Counted from the stretch's first letter, positions 42,883 to 53,814 are shown. The stretch: 64,000 bases of DNA from JAQBQB01 sp963846925 (GCA_963846925.1 CAWJXW010000009.1:186001-250000), one strand, 5' to 3'. Numbers and translations are program-made. Notes: generated from the letters alone by a model not told the origin.

Positions 42883-44595
42883 ATGCTCATGCGCGCGCCC
42901 CTATCCCATTGCGTTCTCGCGGTTCTGGTGCTTGCCCTCGTTGCCGCGTGCACTTCGAACGAGGGAGGATCCAAATCCAGCGCATCGGGGCCGACCGGCG
43001 GCACCCTCATCTTCGCGGCCCCGGGCGACCCCGTGTCGGTCTTTCCGGCGTTCGTCACCGAGCAGGTCGGCGCGCCGATCGTCGACCTGGTCTTCGACCA
43101 CCTGGCGGACATCTCGAACGAACTGACGACGACCGGCGACAAGACGTTTTCGCCGCGGCTCGCCAAGAGCTGGACGTGGGCGCCCGACTCCCTGTCGATC
43201 ACGTATTCGTTGGACCCGCGCGCGCGGTGGCACGACGGCAAGCCGGTGACCGCGGCGGACGTCCGCTACAGCCTCAAGGTGTTCACGGACCCCAAGGCGT
43301 CTTCGCCCGTCGCGTCGCTGCTGGCGAACGTCGATTCGGTCTCGGTCAAGGACTCGCTGACCGCCGTCGTCTGGTTCAAGAAGCACACGCCGGAGCAGTT
43401 CTACGACGTGGCGTATCAGCTGTACATCGTCCCCGAGCACGTGTACGGCTCAACTCCGGTGGAGAGTCTGCGCACGTCCGCCGTCGCGCGCACTCCGATC
43501 GGGAGCGGCCAATTCCGGTTCGTCCAGTGGCAACCGGACGTGAAGTTCGAGCTCGAGGCCGACACGGCGAACTATCACGGACGCCCGCTTCTGGATCGCG
43601 TGATCTTCACACCGACCACGGATCCGTCGACGCGGCGCACGCAGGTGCTCACCGGACAGGCGGACCTCATGCAGAACTTTCCCGGCGAGATCTCGGTGCT
43701 CGACAGCAGCAAGGTCGCGCGGCCGCTCCTCATTCCGAGCCTCCAATATGCGTTCTTGGGGATGAATCTCTACGCCCCGAAGTCGAACATGCAGGCGCAT
43801 CCGATCTTCAGCGACGTGCGAGTTCGGCGCGCGCTGTCGATGGCCGTCAATCGCGTCGACATGCTCCGCAACGTGTTCGGCGACCAAGGGCTGATCGCGC
43901 ACGGCCCCTTCCCGATGATTCTTTCGGCATCGGACAGCACCGTGAAGCTGCCCCCCTACGACACCGCGGCCGCGTCGGCGCTTCTCGACTCCGCCGGCTG
44001 GCGGCGCGGCCCCGATGGGATGCGAGCCAAGCACGGAACGCCGCTCAAGTTCTCACTGTTGATGCCGGCGACAAGCGCGATCCGCCATAAGTATTCGCCG
44101 TTACTTCAGGAGCAGTACCGGCGCCTAGGCGCCAAGCTCGAAATCGACGCGGTGGATTTGAAGACCTACACCGACCGCGTCCAGCCCGGCTCCAAAGCCG
44201 GCGATTTCGACATGGCCATTCAGACGTTTTCCACGGATCCGAGCCCGAGCGGAATGCGCCAGAATTGGGGGACGATCGGCATCGGCCCCCAGGGGCAAAA
44301 CTTTCTGCGCTACTCGAATCCGAAGACGGATGCGCTGATCGACAGCGTGTCGGCGTCGTTCGATCCGGCCAAGGTCAAGCAGTACGCCTCGCGCGCTTTT
44401 CAGCAGATCGCCGACGACGCGCCGGGGATCTGGCTCTACGACCTCACCGAAGTCGACGCGGTGAACCGCCGCATCAACGTCACCAAAACGCGCCCCGACG
44501 GATGGTGGCACAGTCTGGCCGAGTGGTCCATCGCGCCAGACAAGCGGATCGACCGCGACCGAATCCCGTTGGGCGCTATTCCGCCGGCCCGCTGA
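42883..44595 (+). CDS. Peptide/nickel-type ABC transporter substrate-binding lipoprotein
   Basis: 570 residues, SBP family 5 (DppA/OppA). Lipobox LVAAC at about residue 25. The mature part has the family core SWTWAPDSLSITYSLDPRARWHDGKPVTA and SDVRVRRALSMAVNRVDML. It binds di- or oligopeptides in the periplasm and delivers them to the two permeases encoded next. First gene of a five-gene transporter with tight or overlapping junctions. Confidence 0.92.
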   Translation: MLMRAPLSHCVLAVLVLALVAACTSNEGGSKSSASGPTGGTLIFAAPGDPVSVFPAFVTEQVGAPIVDLVFDHLADISNELTTTGDKTFSPRLAKSWTWAPDSLSITYSLDPRARWHDGKPVTAADVRYSLKVFTDPKASSPVASLLANVDSVSVKDSLTAVVWFKKHTPEQFYDVAYQLYIVPEHVYGSTPVESLRTSAVARTPIGSGQFRFVQWQPDVKFELEADTANYHGRPLLDRVIFTPTTDPSTRRTQVLTGQADLMQNFPGEISVLDSSKVARPLLIPSLQYAFLGMNLYAPKSNMQAHPIFSDVRVRRALSMAVNRVDMLRNVFGDQGLIAHGPFPMILSASDSTVKLPPYDTAAASALLDSAGWRRGPDGMRAKHGTPLKFSLLMPATSAIRHKYSPLLQEQYRRLGAKLEIDAVDLKTYTDRVQPGSKAGDFDMAIQTFSTDPSPSGMRQNWGTIGIGPQGQNFLRYSNPKTDALIDSVSASFDPAKVKQYASRAFQQIADDAPGIWLYDLTEVDAVNRRINVTKTRPDGWWHSLAEWSIAPDKRIDRDRIPLGAIPPAR

Positions 44596-44597
44596 CC

Positions 44598-45557
44598 GTG
44601 CGTAGGCGCCTGGCCGCGCGCCTCGGACAATCGGTCGTCGTCATCTTCATCGTCACGACGATCGCCTTCTTCGTCATCCACTCGGCCCCCGGCGATCCCT
44701 TCTCGTACGACTCGGCGCTCATCACGCCCGCGGTGCGCGCCGAGTGGCGCGCGCGCTTCGGGTACGACCAACCGCTCATCGTCCAGTACGGGCGCTACCT
44801 GTGGAACGTCGCGCACGGACACCTCGGGTACTCCACGCTCAAGAACGAGTCCGTCGCGACGGCGCTCGCGGAAGCGCTCCCGCGCACGCTCGCGCTGGCC
44901 GGACTCGGCCTTCTTCTCAGTTTCATCATCGGCGTCGTCGTCGGCACAGTGCAGGCCGCGCGGCGCGGCGGGTGGTTCGACCGAATCTCGTCGTACGTGT
45001 TGCTCGTGCTCTATTCGGTCCCCGACTTCTGGGGCGCGTTGATCATCCTCCTCGTCTTCGCCTATTGGTGGCAGGTGTTTCCCGCCGGGGGCATGGTCGA
45101 CGCGATGCACGACTACATGAGACCGGGCCGGGCACTCGCCGATCGATTGATGCACCTCGTGCTGCCTCTCGCCTCGATCGTGCTGTTGACGACGGGGGCC
45201 ATCAGCCGATTTCAACGCGGCGCGCTGCTCGAAGTCCTGCCGGCGGACTACGTGCGCACGGCGCGCGCGAAGGGCGTCCCCGAATCCGGCGTGATTTGGA
45301 AGCACGCACTGCGGACGGCGCTCGCCCCGATGATCGTCCTGCTCGGCGTCATGCTTCCTGCCATGCTCGGCGGTACGATCTTCGTCGAGCAGGTATTCTC
45401 CTGGCCCGGCATGGGCTTGCTCGCCACGCACGCCATCGGCGGCCGTGACTACGACCTCGTGACGGCGACCGTGATCGTCGGCGCGGTGCTCGTCGTCGTC
45501 GGTAACATCATTGCCGACGCGCTCCACGTCGCGCTCGATCCGCGCGTCCGTGAATAG
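44598..45557 (+). CDS. Peptide ABC transporter permease (DppB type)
   Basis: 319 residues, GTG two bases after the SBP stop. Six membrane helices, an N-terminal helix (LGQSVVVIFIVTTIAFFVIHSAPGDPF) and the cytoplasmic EAA-like loop ADYVRTARAKGVPESGVIWKHALRTAL that docks on the ATPase. The binding partner is the next permease. Complete, with a usual length. Confidence 0.92.
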   Translation: MRRRLAARLGQSVVVIFIVTTIAFFVIHSAPGDPFSYDSALITPAVRAEWRARFGYDQPLIVQYGRYLWNVAHGHLGYSTLKNESVATALAEALPRTLALAGLGLLLSFIIGVVVGTVQAARRGGWFDRISSYVLLVLYSVPDFWGALIILLVFAYWWQVFPAGGMVDAMHDYMRPGRALADRLMHLVLPLASIVLLTTGAISRFQRGALLEVLPADYVRTARAKGVPESGVIWKHALRTALAPMIVLLGVMLPAMLGGTIFVEQVFSWPGMGLLATHAIGGRDYDLVTATVIVGAVLVVVGNIIADALHVALDPRVRE

Positions 45558-46477
45558 TCCCGGTTCCACCTGGGCGAGGCTCATCGCCAATCGCGGCGCG
45601 CGATGGTCGCTGTTCGTGATCGGCGCGCTCGTCGTCGCGGCGGTTGTCGGGCCGTTTCTCACGACGCAGAGCTGCGTCGCACAGCTGGACATCGTGCGGC
45701 TCAAGAACGCGCCGCCGTCGCTCTCGCACCTCTTCGGCACGGACGGGTACGCCCGCGACGTGCTCGCCCGCGTGTTGTGCGGTGCGCGGATCTCGCTGGC
45801 GATCGGCGTGTTGGCCGTCGTCGTTTCGACGACCATCGGCGCCGCGTACGGACTCATCGCCGGCTACGCCGGCGGACGGCTCGACAACGCGATGATGCGA
45901 GTGCTCGACGCGTTCATGTCGATCCCGCGCGTGCTCATCCTGATCGCCGTGCTCACGATATGGCACCCCGTGCCGCTCGCCGGGCTGATCGTGCTCATCG
46001 GTGCCACCGGCTGGTTCACCGTCTCGCGCCTCGTGCGAGCCGAGACGCGGCTGGCGAAGAACGCGGACTACGTCGCCTCGGCGCGCGCGCTCGGCGCGTC
46101 CGACGTACGGATCGTGCTTCGGCATCTGCTGCCCAACGTCTCGGTGCCGATCATCGTCAGCTCGACGCTCGCCGTCGGCAACGTGATCGCGCTCGAGGCC
46201 GGCCTCTCGTACCTCGGCATCGGCGCGCAGCCGCCCACGCCGAGCTGGGGATCGATCTTCCTCGACGGCATCGAAACCTTCACGACCGCGTGGTGGGTCG
46301 TGCTGTTTCCCGGAATGGCGATCATCGTCACCGTGCTGGCGTTCAACGCGCTCGGCGATGCCTTGCGCGATGTGCTCGATCCTCGGCAGGTTCACCTCGA
46401 CCGTCCGATCCCCGACGCGACGATCGAGCTCGAGCCGGCTTCGAGGCCGGCGCCCCCCACGCACCAGCTCGCGCAGA

Positions 46478-46485
<8 letters not shown>
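45550..46485 (+). CDS. Peptide ABC transporter permease (DppC type)
   Basis: 311 residues from GTG 45550, which overlaps the DppB stop by eight bases. The N-terminal segment ARWSLFVIGALVVAAVVGPFL, FGTDGYARDVLARVLCGARISL and the EAA loop NADYVASARALGASDVRIVLRHLLPN are characteristic of DppC/OppC. Forms the channel with DppB. The C-terminal tail overlaps the next ATPase gene by eight bases. Confidence 0.92.
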
Positions 46486-47499
<1,014 letters not shown>

Positions 47500-47503
<4 letters not shown>

Positions 47504-48597
47504 CGAACTCACCCGCGGTCAACCGGTCCACCGGTCAACCGGTCAACCCGCTTCTCTCAGTTCGCAACCTCGTCAAGAGTTTTCCAATCAAGAAAGGCGC
47601 GTTCGGCCGTCCCGCCGGCTTCGTGCGCGCCGTCAGTGACGTGTCGTTCGACGTGATGCCGGGCGAGACGCTTGGCCTCGTCGGCGAATCGGGTTGCGGG
47701 AAGTCGACCACGGGCCGAATGATCCTGCGCCTCATCGACCCCACCGCCGGGCACGTGGAGTTCGACGGCGTGGACCTCACCGCGCTCGACGCGCGCGCGA
47801 TGCGGAAGATGCGGCGAAAGATCCAGGTCATCTTCCAGGACCCGTTCTCCTCGCTGAATCCGCGCATGACCGTAGGCGCGATCGTGCGCGAGGGACTCAC
47901 GATCCACAAGATCGCCGAGGGCGCCCAGGCTGACGCACGCGTGCGTCAGCTCTTGGAAGAAGTCGGCCTCCGGGCCGAGTACGTCTCGCGGTATCCCCAC
48001 GAATTTTCCGGAGGGCAGCGGCAGCGCATCGGCATCGCGCGAGCCCTCGCCGTCGAGCCGACCTTCATCGTCTGCGACGAGCCGGTCTCGGCGCTCGACG
48101 TGTCGGTTCAGGCGCAGGTCATCAACCTGATGCAGGACCTACAGCGCGACCGCGGCCTGGCGTACCTGTTCATCGCGCACGACCTGTCGGTGGTCGAGCA
48201 CATCGCCGACCGCGTGGCGGTGATGTACCTCGGCAAGATCGTCGAGTTGGCGAGCGCGGCCGATCTCTACCGCGACCCCGTCATGCCGTACACGCAGGCG
48301 CTCCTGTCGGCCGTGCCGGTTCCCGATCCCACCGCCAAGCGGTCGCGCGTCGTGCTCACCGGCGACGTTCCGTCGCCCGCGAACCCGCCTACGGGCTGCG
48401 TGTTTCATCCACGCTGCCAGCACCCCGCGAAGGACGCCGCGTGCGCCGAGATCGTTCCGCCCCTCGAAGAAAAGGCGCCGGGACATTGGGCGGCGTGCAT
48501 CAAACAGCCGCCGAGCGGGGTAGAGTGGCGCGTACAGCAAGCGGCGGGAGGAACGAAGCAGCCGGTCCGATGGATTGGAAAGGCGCCCGACAGCTAG
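47500..48597 (+). CDS. Peptide ABC transporter ATPase (DppF/OppF type)
   Basis: 365 residues, GTG overlapping the previous stop (GTGA). Walker A GESGCGKSTTG, Q-loop FQDPFSSLNP, signature FSGGQRQRIGIA, Walker B FIVCDEPVSALD and C-terminal GCVFHPRCQHP are complete. The N-terminus (NRSTGQPVNPLL) is encoded by four octamers of the dispersed repeat family (47517-47548), and the stop codon lies inside another repeat unit at 48589-48597. So both ends of this gene have been shaped by repeat arrays. Confidence 0.93.
47517..47548. repeat. Octamer array inside the oppF coding start
   Basis: Four octamers GGTCAACC, GGTCCACC, GGTCAACC, GGTCAACC. They are in frame and encode part of the protein's N-terminal tail. 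Confidence 0.95.
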
Positions 48598-48690
48598 ACG
48601 GCCGACAGCTAGACAGGCAGGAGCCGTCAAGCTGTCGAGCCGTCAAGCCGTCCTGCCGTCACGCGTGTCACCCGTCCACCTGTCAACCTC
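48589..48690. repeat. Facing octamer arrays between oppF and the POT gene
   Basis: Left half has GACAGCTA, GACGGCC, GACAGCTA, GACAGGCA; right half has AGCCGTCA, AGCTGTCG, AGCCGTCA, AGCCGTCC, TGCCGTCA and weaker ACCCGTCC/ACCTGTCA units. The halves are complementary in theme and can form a stem. The oppF stop TAG is inside the first unit; the POT start is six bases past the last. Confidence 0.9.
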
Positions 48691-48695
48691 TCCCA

Positions 48696-50261
48696 ATGAC
48701 AATCATCGACGTCCGCGAACCCGACGTTCCCGCGGCACTCGGCGCCAGACCGACTGCCCTCGACGATCGCGCGCTCTTCGGACATCCGCGCGGCCTCGGT
48801 CTCCTCTTCTTCACGGAGATGTGGGAGCGGTTCTCGTACTACGGCATGCGCGCGATCCTCGTGCTCTACCTGGTCAACGCGCTCAAGTGGGACACGCCGC
48901 ACGCCGCGAATCTGTACGGCACGTACATGATGCTCGTGTACCTCACGCCGGTCATCGGCGGCTTCCTTGCCGACCGGCTCATCGGGACACGACGCTCGCT
49001 CGTCATCGGCAGCATCGTCATCTCGCTCGGCCACTTCACGCTGGCATTCCCGGGGATGACCGCGTTCTACACGGGACTCGGTCTCATCATCGTCGGTACG
49101 GGCTTCTTCAAGTCGAACGTGTCGACGATGGTCGGGCAGATCTATCGTGAAGGCGACCCTCGCCGCGACGCGGGCTTCACGATCTTCTACGTCGGCATCA
49201 ACACCGGCGCGTTCCTCGGTCCCCTCTTCTGCGGATGGTTCGCTCAGAATCCACGCTACGGTTGGCACTGGGGATTCGCGTGCGCCGGCGTCGGCATGCT
49301 GCTCGGACTCGCCACGTATCTCTGGGGCCGCGACAAGTACCTGCCAGGCATCGGGACGTCGCCCACGCGCAGCGGCCCGTCGCTAACCGCCGCGACCGAG
49401 GCGGGCCCGAAGTCGAATACCACCCTCCACGCCGCGATCGGGGTCGTCCTCGGCGCCGCGCTCGCGTGGTTCCTCGGCAACGGCAGCGTGCTCGGTCTTC
49501 TGATGGGGGTCGTCGTCGGGCCGGCGCTCACAATCGCTCTGCTCGGGTCGCATGGCGAGGAGCGCAAGCGCGTCATCGCTCTCTTCATCGTCGTGTTCTT
49601 CGTCATCTTTTTCTGGTCGGCGTACGAGCAGACGGGCAGCTCGATGAACCTGTTCGCCGACAAGAACACGAACCTCAAGGCCGGGTCGTTCAACATTCCG
49701 TCGAGTTGGTTTCAGTCGGTCAATCCGTTCGACATCATCATCTTCGCGCCGCTCTTCGCGTGGATGTGGACCGTGCTCGGCAAGCGGCGTCGCGAGCCGT
49801 CGACCGCGCTCAAGATGGTGCTCGGCCTCGCGCTCCTCGCGACCGGTTTCCTTTTCATGGTGATGGGCGGCGCCCGTGCGGACACGGGCGTGCTCGTCAG
49901 CCCCTTCTGGCTCGTCGCCGCGTACACGTTCCACACGTGGGGAGAGCTCTGTCTGTCGCCGGTCGGCCTCTCGTACGTAACCAAGGTCGCGCCGGTACGC
50001 TTCGCATCGTTGCTCATGGGCGTCTGGTTTCTCGCCAACGCCGTCGCGGGCAAGATCGCCGGCGCCGTCGCCGCGTTCACGCCGACGCCAGGCGAGAAGC
50101 CGCAGGCCATCGCCGGCGGCATCGGCGGATTCCTGCAATCGGTGAGCGCGACGCAACAGGGCTTCTACATGATCTTCGTCGTCGCCGGATTTGCGGCCGC
50201 CGCGTTGATGCTGCTGTTCGTGCCGCTGCTCAAGCGGCTTACTCAGAGCGTGCAGGCCTGA
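48696..50261 (+). CDS. POT-family proton-coupled peptide symporter
   Basis: 521 residues with 14 or so membrane helices. The POT signature ExxERFxYYG is present near residue 45 (FFTEMWERFSYYGMRAIL), the residues coupling proton and peptide binding. The second POT segment FFKSNVSTMVGQIYREGDPRRDAGFTIFYVGIN is intact, as is FWSAYEQTGSSMNLFAD. Imports di- and tripeptides (DtpT/PepT type). Located just after the Dpp-type transporter, so this region gives two routes of peptide uptake. ATG 48696. Confidence 0.94.
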   Translation: MTIIDVREPDVPAALGARPTALDDRALFGHPRGLGLLFFTEMWERFSYYGMRAILVLYLVNALKWDTPHAANLYGTYMMLVYLTPVIGGFLADRLIGTRRSLVIGSIVISLGHFTLAFPGMTAFYTGLGLIIVGTGFFKSNVSTMVGQIYREGDPRRDAGFTIFYVGINTGAFLGPLFCGWFAQNPRYGWHWGFACAGVGMLLGLATYLWGRDKYLPGIGTSPTRSGPSLTAATEAGPKSNTTLHAAIGVVLGAALAWFLGNGSVLGLLMGVVVGPALTIALLGSHGEERKRVIALFIVVFFVIFFWSAYEQTGSSMNLFADKNTNLKAGSFNIPSSWFQSVNPFDIIIFAPLFAWMWTVLGKRRREPSTALKMVLGLALLATGFLFMVMGGARADTGVLVSPFWLVAAYTFHTWGELCLSPVGLSYVTKVAPVRFASLLMGVWFLANAVAGKIAGAVAAFTPTPGEKPQAIAGGIGGFLQSVSATQQGFYMIFVVAGFAAAALMLLFVPLLKRLTQSVQA

Positions 50262-50965
50262 ACGGCGAACGGCGCGGCTGATAGCGAGTCGTCTGGTCTG
50301 TCTCGAACGACCGATCGTCAGGGGCGGTCCCCCGTCCGACGGCGGCGGTGAATCAGCCCTGCCGGCGTCTCGTCTTGCCAAGCCGTCGAATGCGGTCGCC
50401 GCTGGGCCGGGTCAACTCGTCGCCGAGCAACGCGGACTGGCCGAGTTGTACGGCGTGCTCGCCCGAACGACCGATCCGGTGAGGCGAGAGAAAAACCAAA
50501 TTCATGACACGTCGGCGATTCGCTCGCCACGCGGGCGAGTGAACTGGCGAGTCGATCCGACTGACTGGGCGATACGTCCGGCGCGTCGGATGTTGCGCCT
50601 GCTCTGTTTGCTCGAGCGACGAGGAGCCTGCCCCACGCTCTCGATCAACCGCTCGGCGAGTCGAGTTCGACGCGTGTCGCAACGGGCGCGCTGGCTAGCC
50701 TGACTGATTTGCCGACCGGTCTGTCCGACCGGTTGGCCGCGCGGGAAAACGCGCCGACCCAATCGACAAACGTCGCTGGCCGGCCGGATTGGTCGCGTCG
50801 CCGGGCGAAACAGATCGGTGAACGCGCGACTCGGTTCGGCGCACGCGATGGAAAAGTGCGGTGGCCGGATAGAAATGTTCGGTGACCGAAAAAACGTGCT
50901 GAAAACTCCATACGAGAAGTTGCGGCCGGATTAGAAAGGGCGGCGCAATCGGCAGGAATCATCAG
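50262..50965. other. Gene-free stretch, no recognised function
   Basis: About 700 bases between the POT gene and the first palindromic element. No reading frame here looks like protein: all show repetitive Arg/Ser composition. Short motifs GACCGA, CGACCGG and GGCGAGT recur without a fixed period. It may be decayed repeat or mobile-element sequence. I see no promoter or RNA I can defend. Confidence 0.5.
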
Positions 50966-51142
50966 CCCCTCTACTTGGGTAATAGCGCCGACCCCCGAAA
51001 TGGCGTCAATCGGTCAGACCGAAACGCGCCCGAAAATGTCAATCCATCGTCAATCCGCAGATCGCACATTAAGAAATTGTAACATTGCGGCGGCGGACCT
51101 GAGGCCAAAACACACCTCGGCGCTATTACCCAAGTAGAGAGG
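50966..51142. mobile_element. MITE-like palindromic element, copy 1
   Basis: About 177 bases bounded by inverted ends CCTCTACTTGGGTAATAGCG and CGCTATTACCCAAGTAGAG. The interior contains CCCCCGAAATGG, CCGAAACGCGCCCGAAAATG, ATTGTAACAT and CCAAAACAC. It has no reading frame. A second copy lies 92 bases away in opposite orientation. No obvious target-site duplication. Confidence 0.8.
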
Positions 51143-51234
51143 CGCGTGTCTCAACTCGCTCCCCCTTTCCCTTCGGCCTCGGCGACCGGGGAGTTTGGGG
51201 GAATCGCCTCCGGCAACAATACTCGAACGCGTGT

Positions 51235-51387
51235 CCCTCTACTTGGGTCTTATCGCCGGGGGGTGTTTTGGCGCCAAAAATGTTACAATTCTCTCACGAA
51301 TGACGCTCGCGTGACATTTTCGGGCGCGTTTCGGTCGACCCGATTGCTACCATTTCGGGGGTCGGCCATAAGACCCAAGTAGAGGGG
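51235..51387. mobile_element. MITE-like palindromic element, copy 2 (inverted)
   Basis: About 153 bases with ends CCCTCTACTTGGGTCTTAT and ATAAGACCCAAGTAGAGGGG. Read on the other strand its interior matches copy 1 block by block: CCCCCGAAATGG, CCGAAACGCGCCCGAAAATG, ATTGTAACAT, CCAAAACAC. Where the end sequence differs from copy 1 (AATA against CTTAT), the opposite arm changes to keep pairing. It ends 32 bases before the barrel gene's stop. Confidence 0.8.
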
Positions 51388-51419
51388 CGCGTCTCTCTGA
51401 GTCGCATTGGAGGGCCGAA

Positions 51420-53132
51420 CTACGGCCATCGAAATACGGCTCGAAATGGCACCGTCCGCTCGCGCGTCGCCTGCACGTCGAACGGCTCCGGCAAGAAAAA
51501 CGTCGTCAGGTCCGAACTGCCGAAGCGAAGCTCGAATCGCCGGCCGCCAAACTCGGGATTGAGTGCGTACGCGAGATCCAGCCGCCAGATCCGCGGTGAG
51601 TTCGGCGGCACGGAGCCGAGAAGGCTCACCCCTAGCGACGCGCGCATCGACGTGTTGAGCCCATAGGGGATGTCGCCCGCCCACAAGCGGCCCGCGTCGA
51701 CGAACGCGCCAAACCCCACGTCGGCGACTCCGTTCGGACGGCCCAGATACTGGCGCGTATCGAGACGGCTGACGAACCGCCGCGCGCCGGGCGTATTCGA
51801 ACCCGAGTAGCCGCGGACGCCGCCCACCGGGTCGCTCAGCGTGAAGTTGTAGGGGATGCGCTGCTGCCAACCGCCGCTGAAGGCGAGTGAAAGCGTCGTC
51901 GTATTGCTCGGCACGGGCTTGAAGTACTGGATCGCGACGCCGTTGGCGAGCATCCCGTCCCAGACGTTGCTCGAATTGTCGTGGCGCCCTTCGCCCTCGA
52001 TCTGAAGCCGGAGCGCGTTGTTGTGACCGATGGCGCCGACGTACAGATCGCTCGACAGGAAGATGTCGTCGTCTCGCGCGCCGAGCGCGGTGACGCTGCG
52101 TCCGAAGATCGTGCCGGCCTGGAAGCCGATCGGAAAGTCCTCGGTCGCCGTCAGCGCATCGAGACCCCTCACCCGGGTGAAGCCGATGTCGCGAATGCCC
52201 CAGAGCAGGTTCACGCGGGCGATGCGATGGTCGACGTATCGGTTGAGAAGTTGCGTGCTGGTATCGGGCGCGAATCCGCGATTGGTCACCAGCACCTGGT
52301 TCTGGCCGGGACGCTCGTCGTCGCCGGCGATCGCCAGCCCGAAGAGACTCAGCCGCCCCGGAGGACCGATGCGCAGCACGCCGCCGAGCTCGAAGAAGCT
52401 CCGCACGAGACGAATCGCATGGGCCGAGTTGATGTCGTTCTCGAACTGCACGAAGTCGTCGAGCGATCCGACCTGCACCAACCACGCGACGCGCTGGATG
52501 TCGGTGTAGAACGGGTGGAAGCCTTCGGCCGTCCACGCCGTTCCCAGCGGATTTCGGTAGGCCTGCGCGCTGAACGTGTACGGCCGGCCGAACATCTGAT
52601 TGTCGACGAGGCGCCCACCGAACGCGTCGCGAAATGCGCCGCCGTTTCGCCAATCCCCCGCGATGTACAACCCCTCTCCGTCGAGGTTGGCGTCCCCGAA
52701 ACGAAAGAACCGAACGAACGGACTCCCTGCGCCGATCGCGGCGTCGAGCACCAGGGAGATTTCGTCGCTCGTCTCGACGAGCAGCGTGACACCGCCGTCG
52801 CTGTCCGGAATCGCGCGCACCGACGCCTCGGCGATGAACGGCTGCGCGCGCAGGATACGCTCGGAGTCCGCTCGACGCAGCTCGTCGCACGCGTCGCCGC
52901 GCGAGAGCAGCAAGAAACGCTGAATGACCTCGGGATTCGTCGTGACGTGAATCGCCGACACGACGTCGCGCAGCACAGGCGCGCGGCGAAGAAACGACGC
53001 CGTCGGCGCGGAGCTTCGCACGACGATGCCGTTGATGCGCTGCCCGAAACAGTGCACGAAGAGCGTGTCCTGCGCGCCCGCGCGAGCCGCGAGGAGCGAC
53101 GCGGCGAGAAGCGCGACGGAGGCCGGACTCAA
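51420..53132 (-). CDS. Outer-membrane protein with POTRA-like N-terminus (TamA/BamA superfamily-like)
   Basis: About 570 residues. A signal-like segment (SPASVALLAASLLAARAGAQ) is followed by a POTRA-like domain (RADSERILRAQPFIAEASVRAIPDSDGGVTLLVETSDEISL) and a long 16-strand-type barrel ending in an aromatic residue (FRAVFRWP). The motif GGVRGYSGSNTPG resembles the L6-loop region (VRGY) of the BamA/ShlB superfamily. Likely an outer-membrane assembly or lipid-related protein. No ATG or GTG fits; TTG 53132 is taken, ATT 53156 with GGAAGTAGG before it is possible. Confidence 0.75.
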   Translation of the reverse strand: MSPASVALLAASLLAARAGAQDTLFVHCFGQRINGIVVRSSAPTASFLRRAPVLRDVVSAIHVTTNPEVIQRFLLLSRGDACDELRRADSERILRAQPFIAEASVRAIPDSDGGVTLLVETSDEISLVLDAAIGAGSPFVRFFRFGDANLDGEGLYIAGDWRNGGAFRDAFGGRLVDNQMFGRPYTFSAQAYRNPLGTAWTAEGFHPFYTDIQRVAWLVQVGSLDDFVQFENDINSAHAIRLVRSFFELGGVLRIGPPGRLSLFGLAIAGDDERPGQNQVLVTNRGFAPDTSTQLLNRYVDHRIARVNLLWGIRDIGFTRVRGLDALTATEDFPIGFQAGTIFGRSVTALGARDDDIFLSSDLYVGAIGHNNALRLQIEGEGRHDNSSNVWDGMLANGVAIQYFKPVPSNTTTLSLAFSGGWQQRIPYNFTLSDPVGGVRGYSGSNTPGARRFVSRLDTRQYLGRPNGVADVGFGAFVDAGRLWAGDIPYGLNTSMRASLGVSLLGSVPPNSPRIWRLDLAYALNPEFGGRRFELRFGSSDLTTFFLPEPFDVQATRERTVPFRAVFRWP

Positions 53133-53160
53133 CCGACGAGGACCGAGGATCCGAATCGAC

Positions 53161-53730
53161 CTACTTCCCCATCTTGCGTTTGAGCTCGTCGAGGCGGCGC
53201 GCCGCGTCCTCTTCCCGATCGGCGCGGTCTCGTTGACGGCCGAGCGCGTCGATCTCGGAACGGATCGAAGACGCTGCGGCTTCGTCATTAAGTCCCAGAT
53301 CGGCGTCGCTGACTGGTCCGCCGACGTGGTTCGGCATGGGGGCTCCCGCGAGCACCGCCTTGAGCTCCGCCGACATTTCCGCCACTTCGCGCTCGGCCAG
53401 CGCCACCTCGGCCTCTTGCGCGGCGACCTTGTTGCGGAGCATCTCGCTTCGCTCCGCATGCATCTGCTCGTACTTCGCCGCCAATTCGGCGGTTTCGCGG
53501 TCCTTGATGCCCTCCGCGAGTTGCTTTCGCCGGCGGACCGTCTCCAACTCCCGCTCCTCGTTCGCGAGCCGTTGACGCGCCTTCGCGAGGCCGTCGCGGA
53601 GGTCGTCGAGACCGAGCCGAGCTTGCACGAGCGTGTCCTTCATGCGCGACGCGATCGCCCGCCGCTCCTCCGGCCGCGTGGCGCGTGATAGCAACTCGTC
53701 GAACGAACGCCGAAAGCCCTCGAATGCCAT
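53161..53730 (-). CDS. Coiled-coil protein of unknown function
   Basis: 189 residues from ATG 53730, with GGAGGA 12 bases before. Almost entirely helical with heptad-like spacing (DDLRDGLAKARQRLANEEREL, EMLRNKVAAQEAEVALAEREVAEM), then a short disordered part and a second helix (RREEDAARRLDELKRKMGK-like). It recalls PspA/IM30-like helical proteins in shape, but no family is certain. No membrane helix. Located upstream of the barrel gene on the same strand. Confidence 0.65.
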   Translation of the reverse strand: MAFEGFRRSFDELLSRATRPEERRAIASRMKDTLVQARLGLDDLRDGLAKARQRLANEERELETVRRRKQLAEGIKDRETAELAAKYEQMHAERSEMLRNKVAAQEAEVALAEREVAEMSAELKAVLAGAPMPNHVGGPVSDADLGLNDEAAASSIRSEIDALGRQRDRADREEDAARRLDELKRKMGK

Positions 53731-53774
53731 GCGGTTCTTTGCTCCTCCGAGCGATCGCGTGTACGATACTTTGC

Positions 53775-53814
53775 GGGCGGACGGGTCGACAGGTGGACGG
53801 GTGGACGGGTGGAC
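53775..53814. repeat. Octamer array GGGTGGAC before the C26 gene
   Basis: Five octamers: GGGCGGAC, GGGTCGAC, AGGTGGAC, GGGTGGAC, GGGTGGAC. It lies in the divergent gap 32 bases before the ATG at 53846. It faces the array at 54606-54645, in the opposite orientation, across the gene. Confidence 0.92.
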
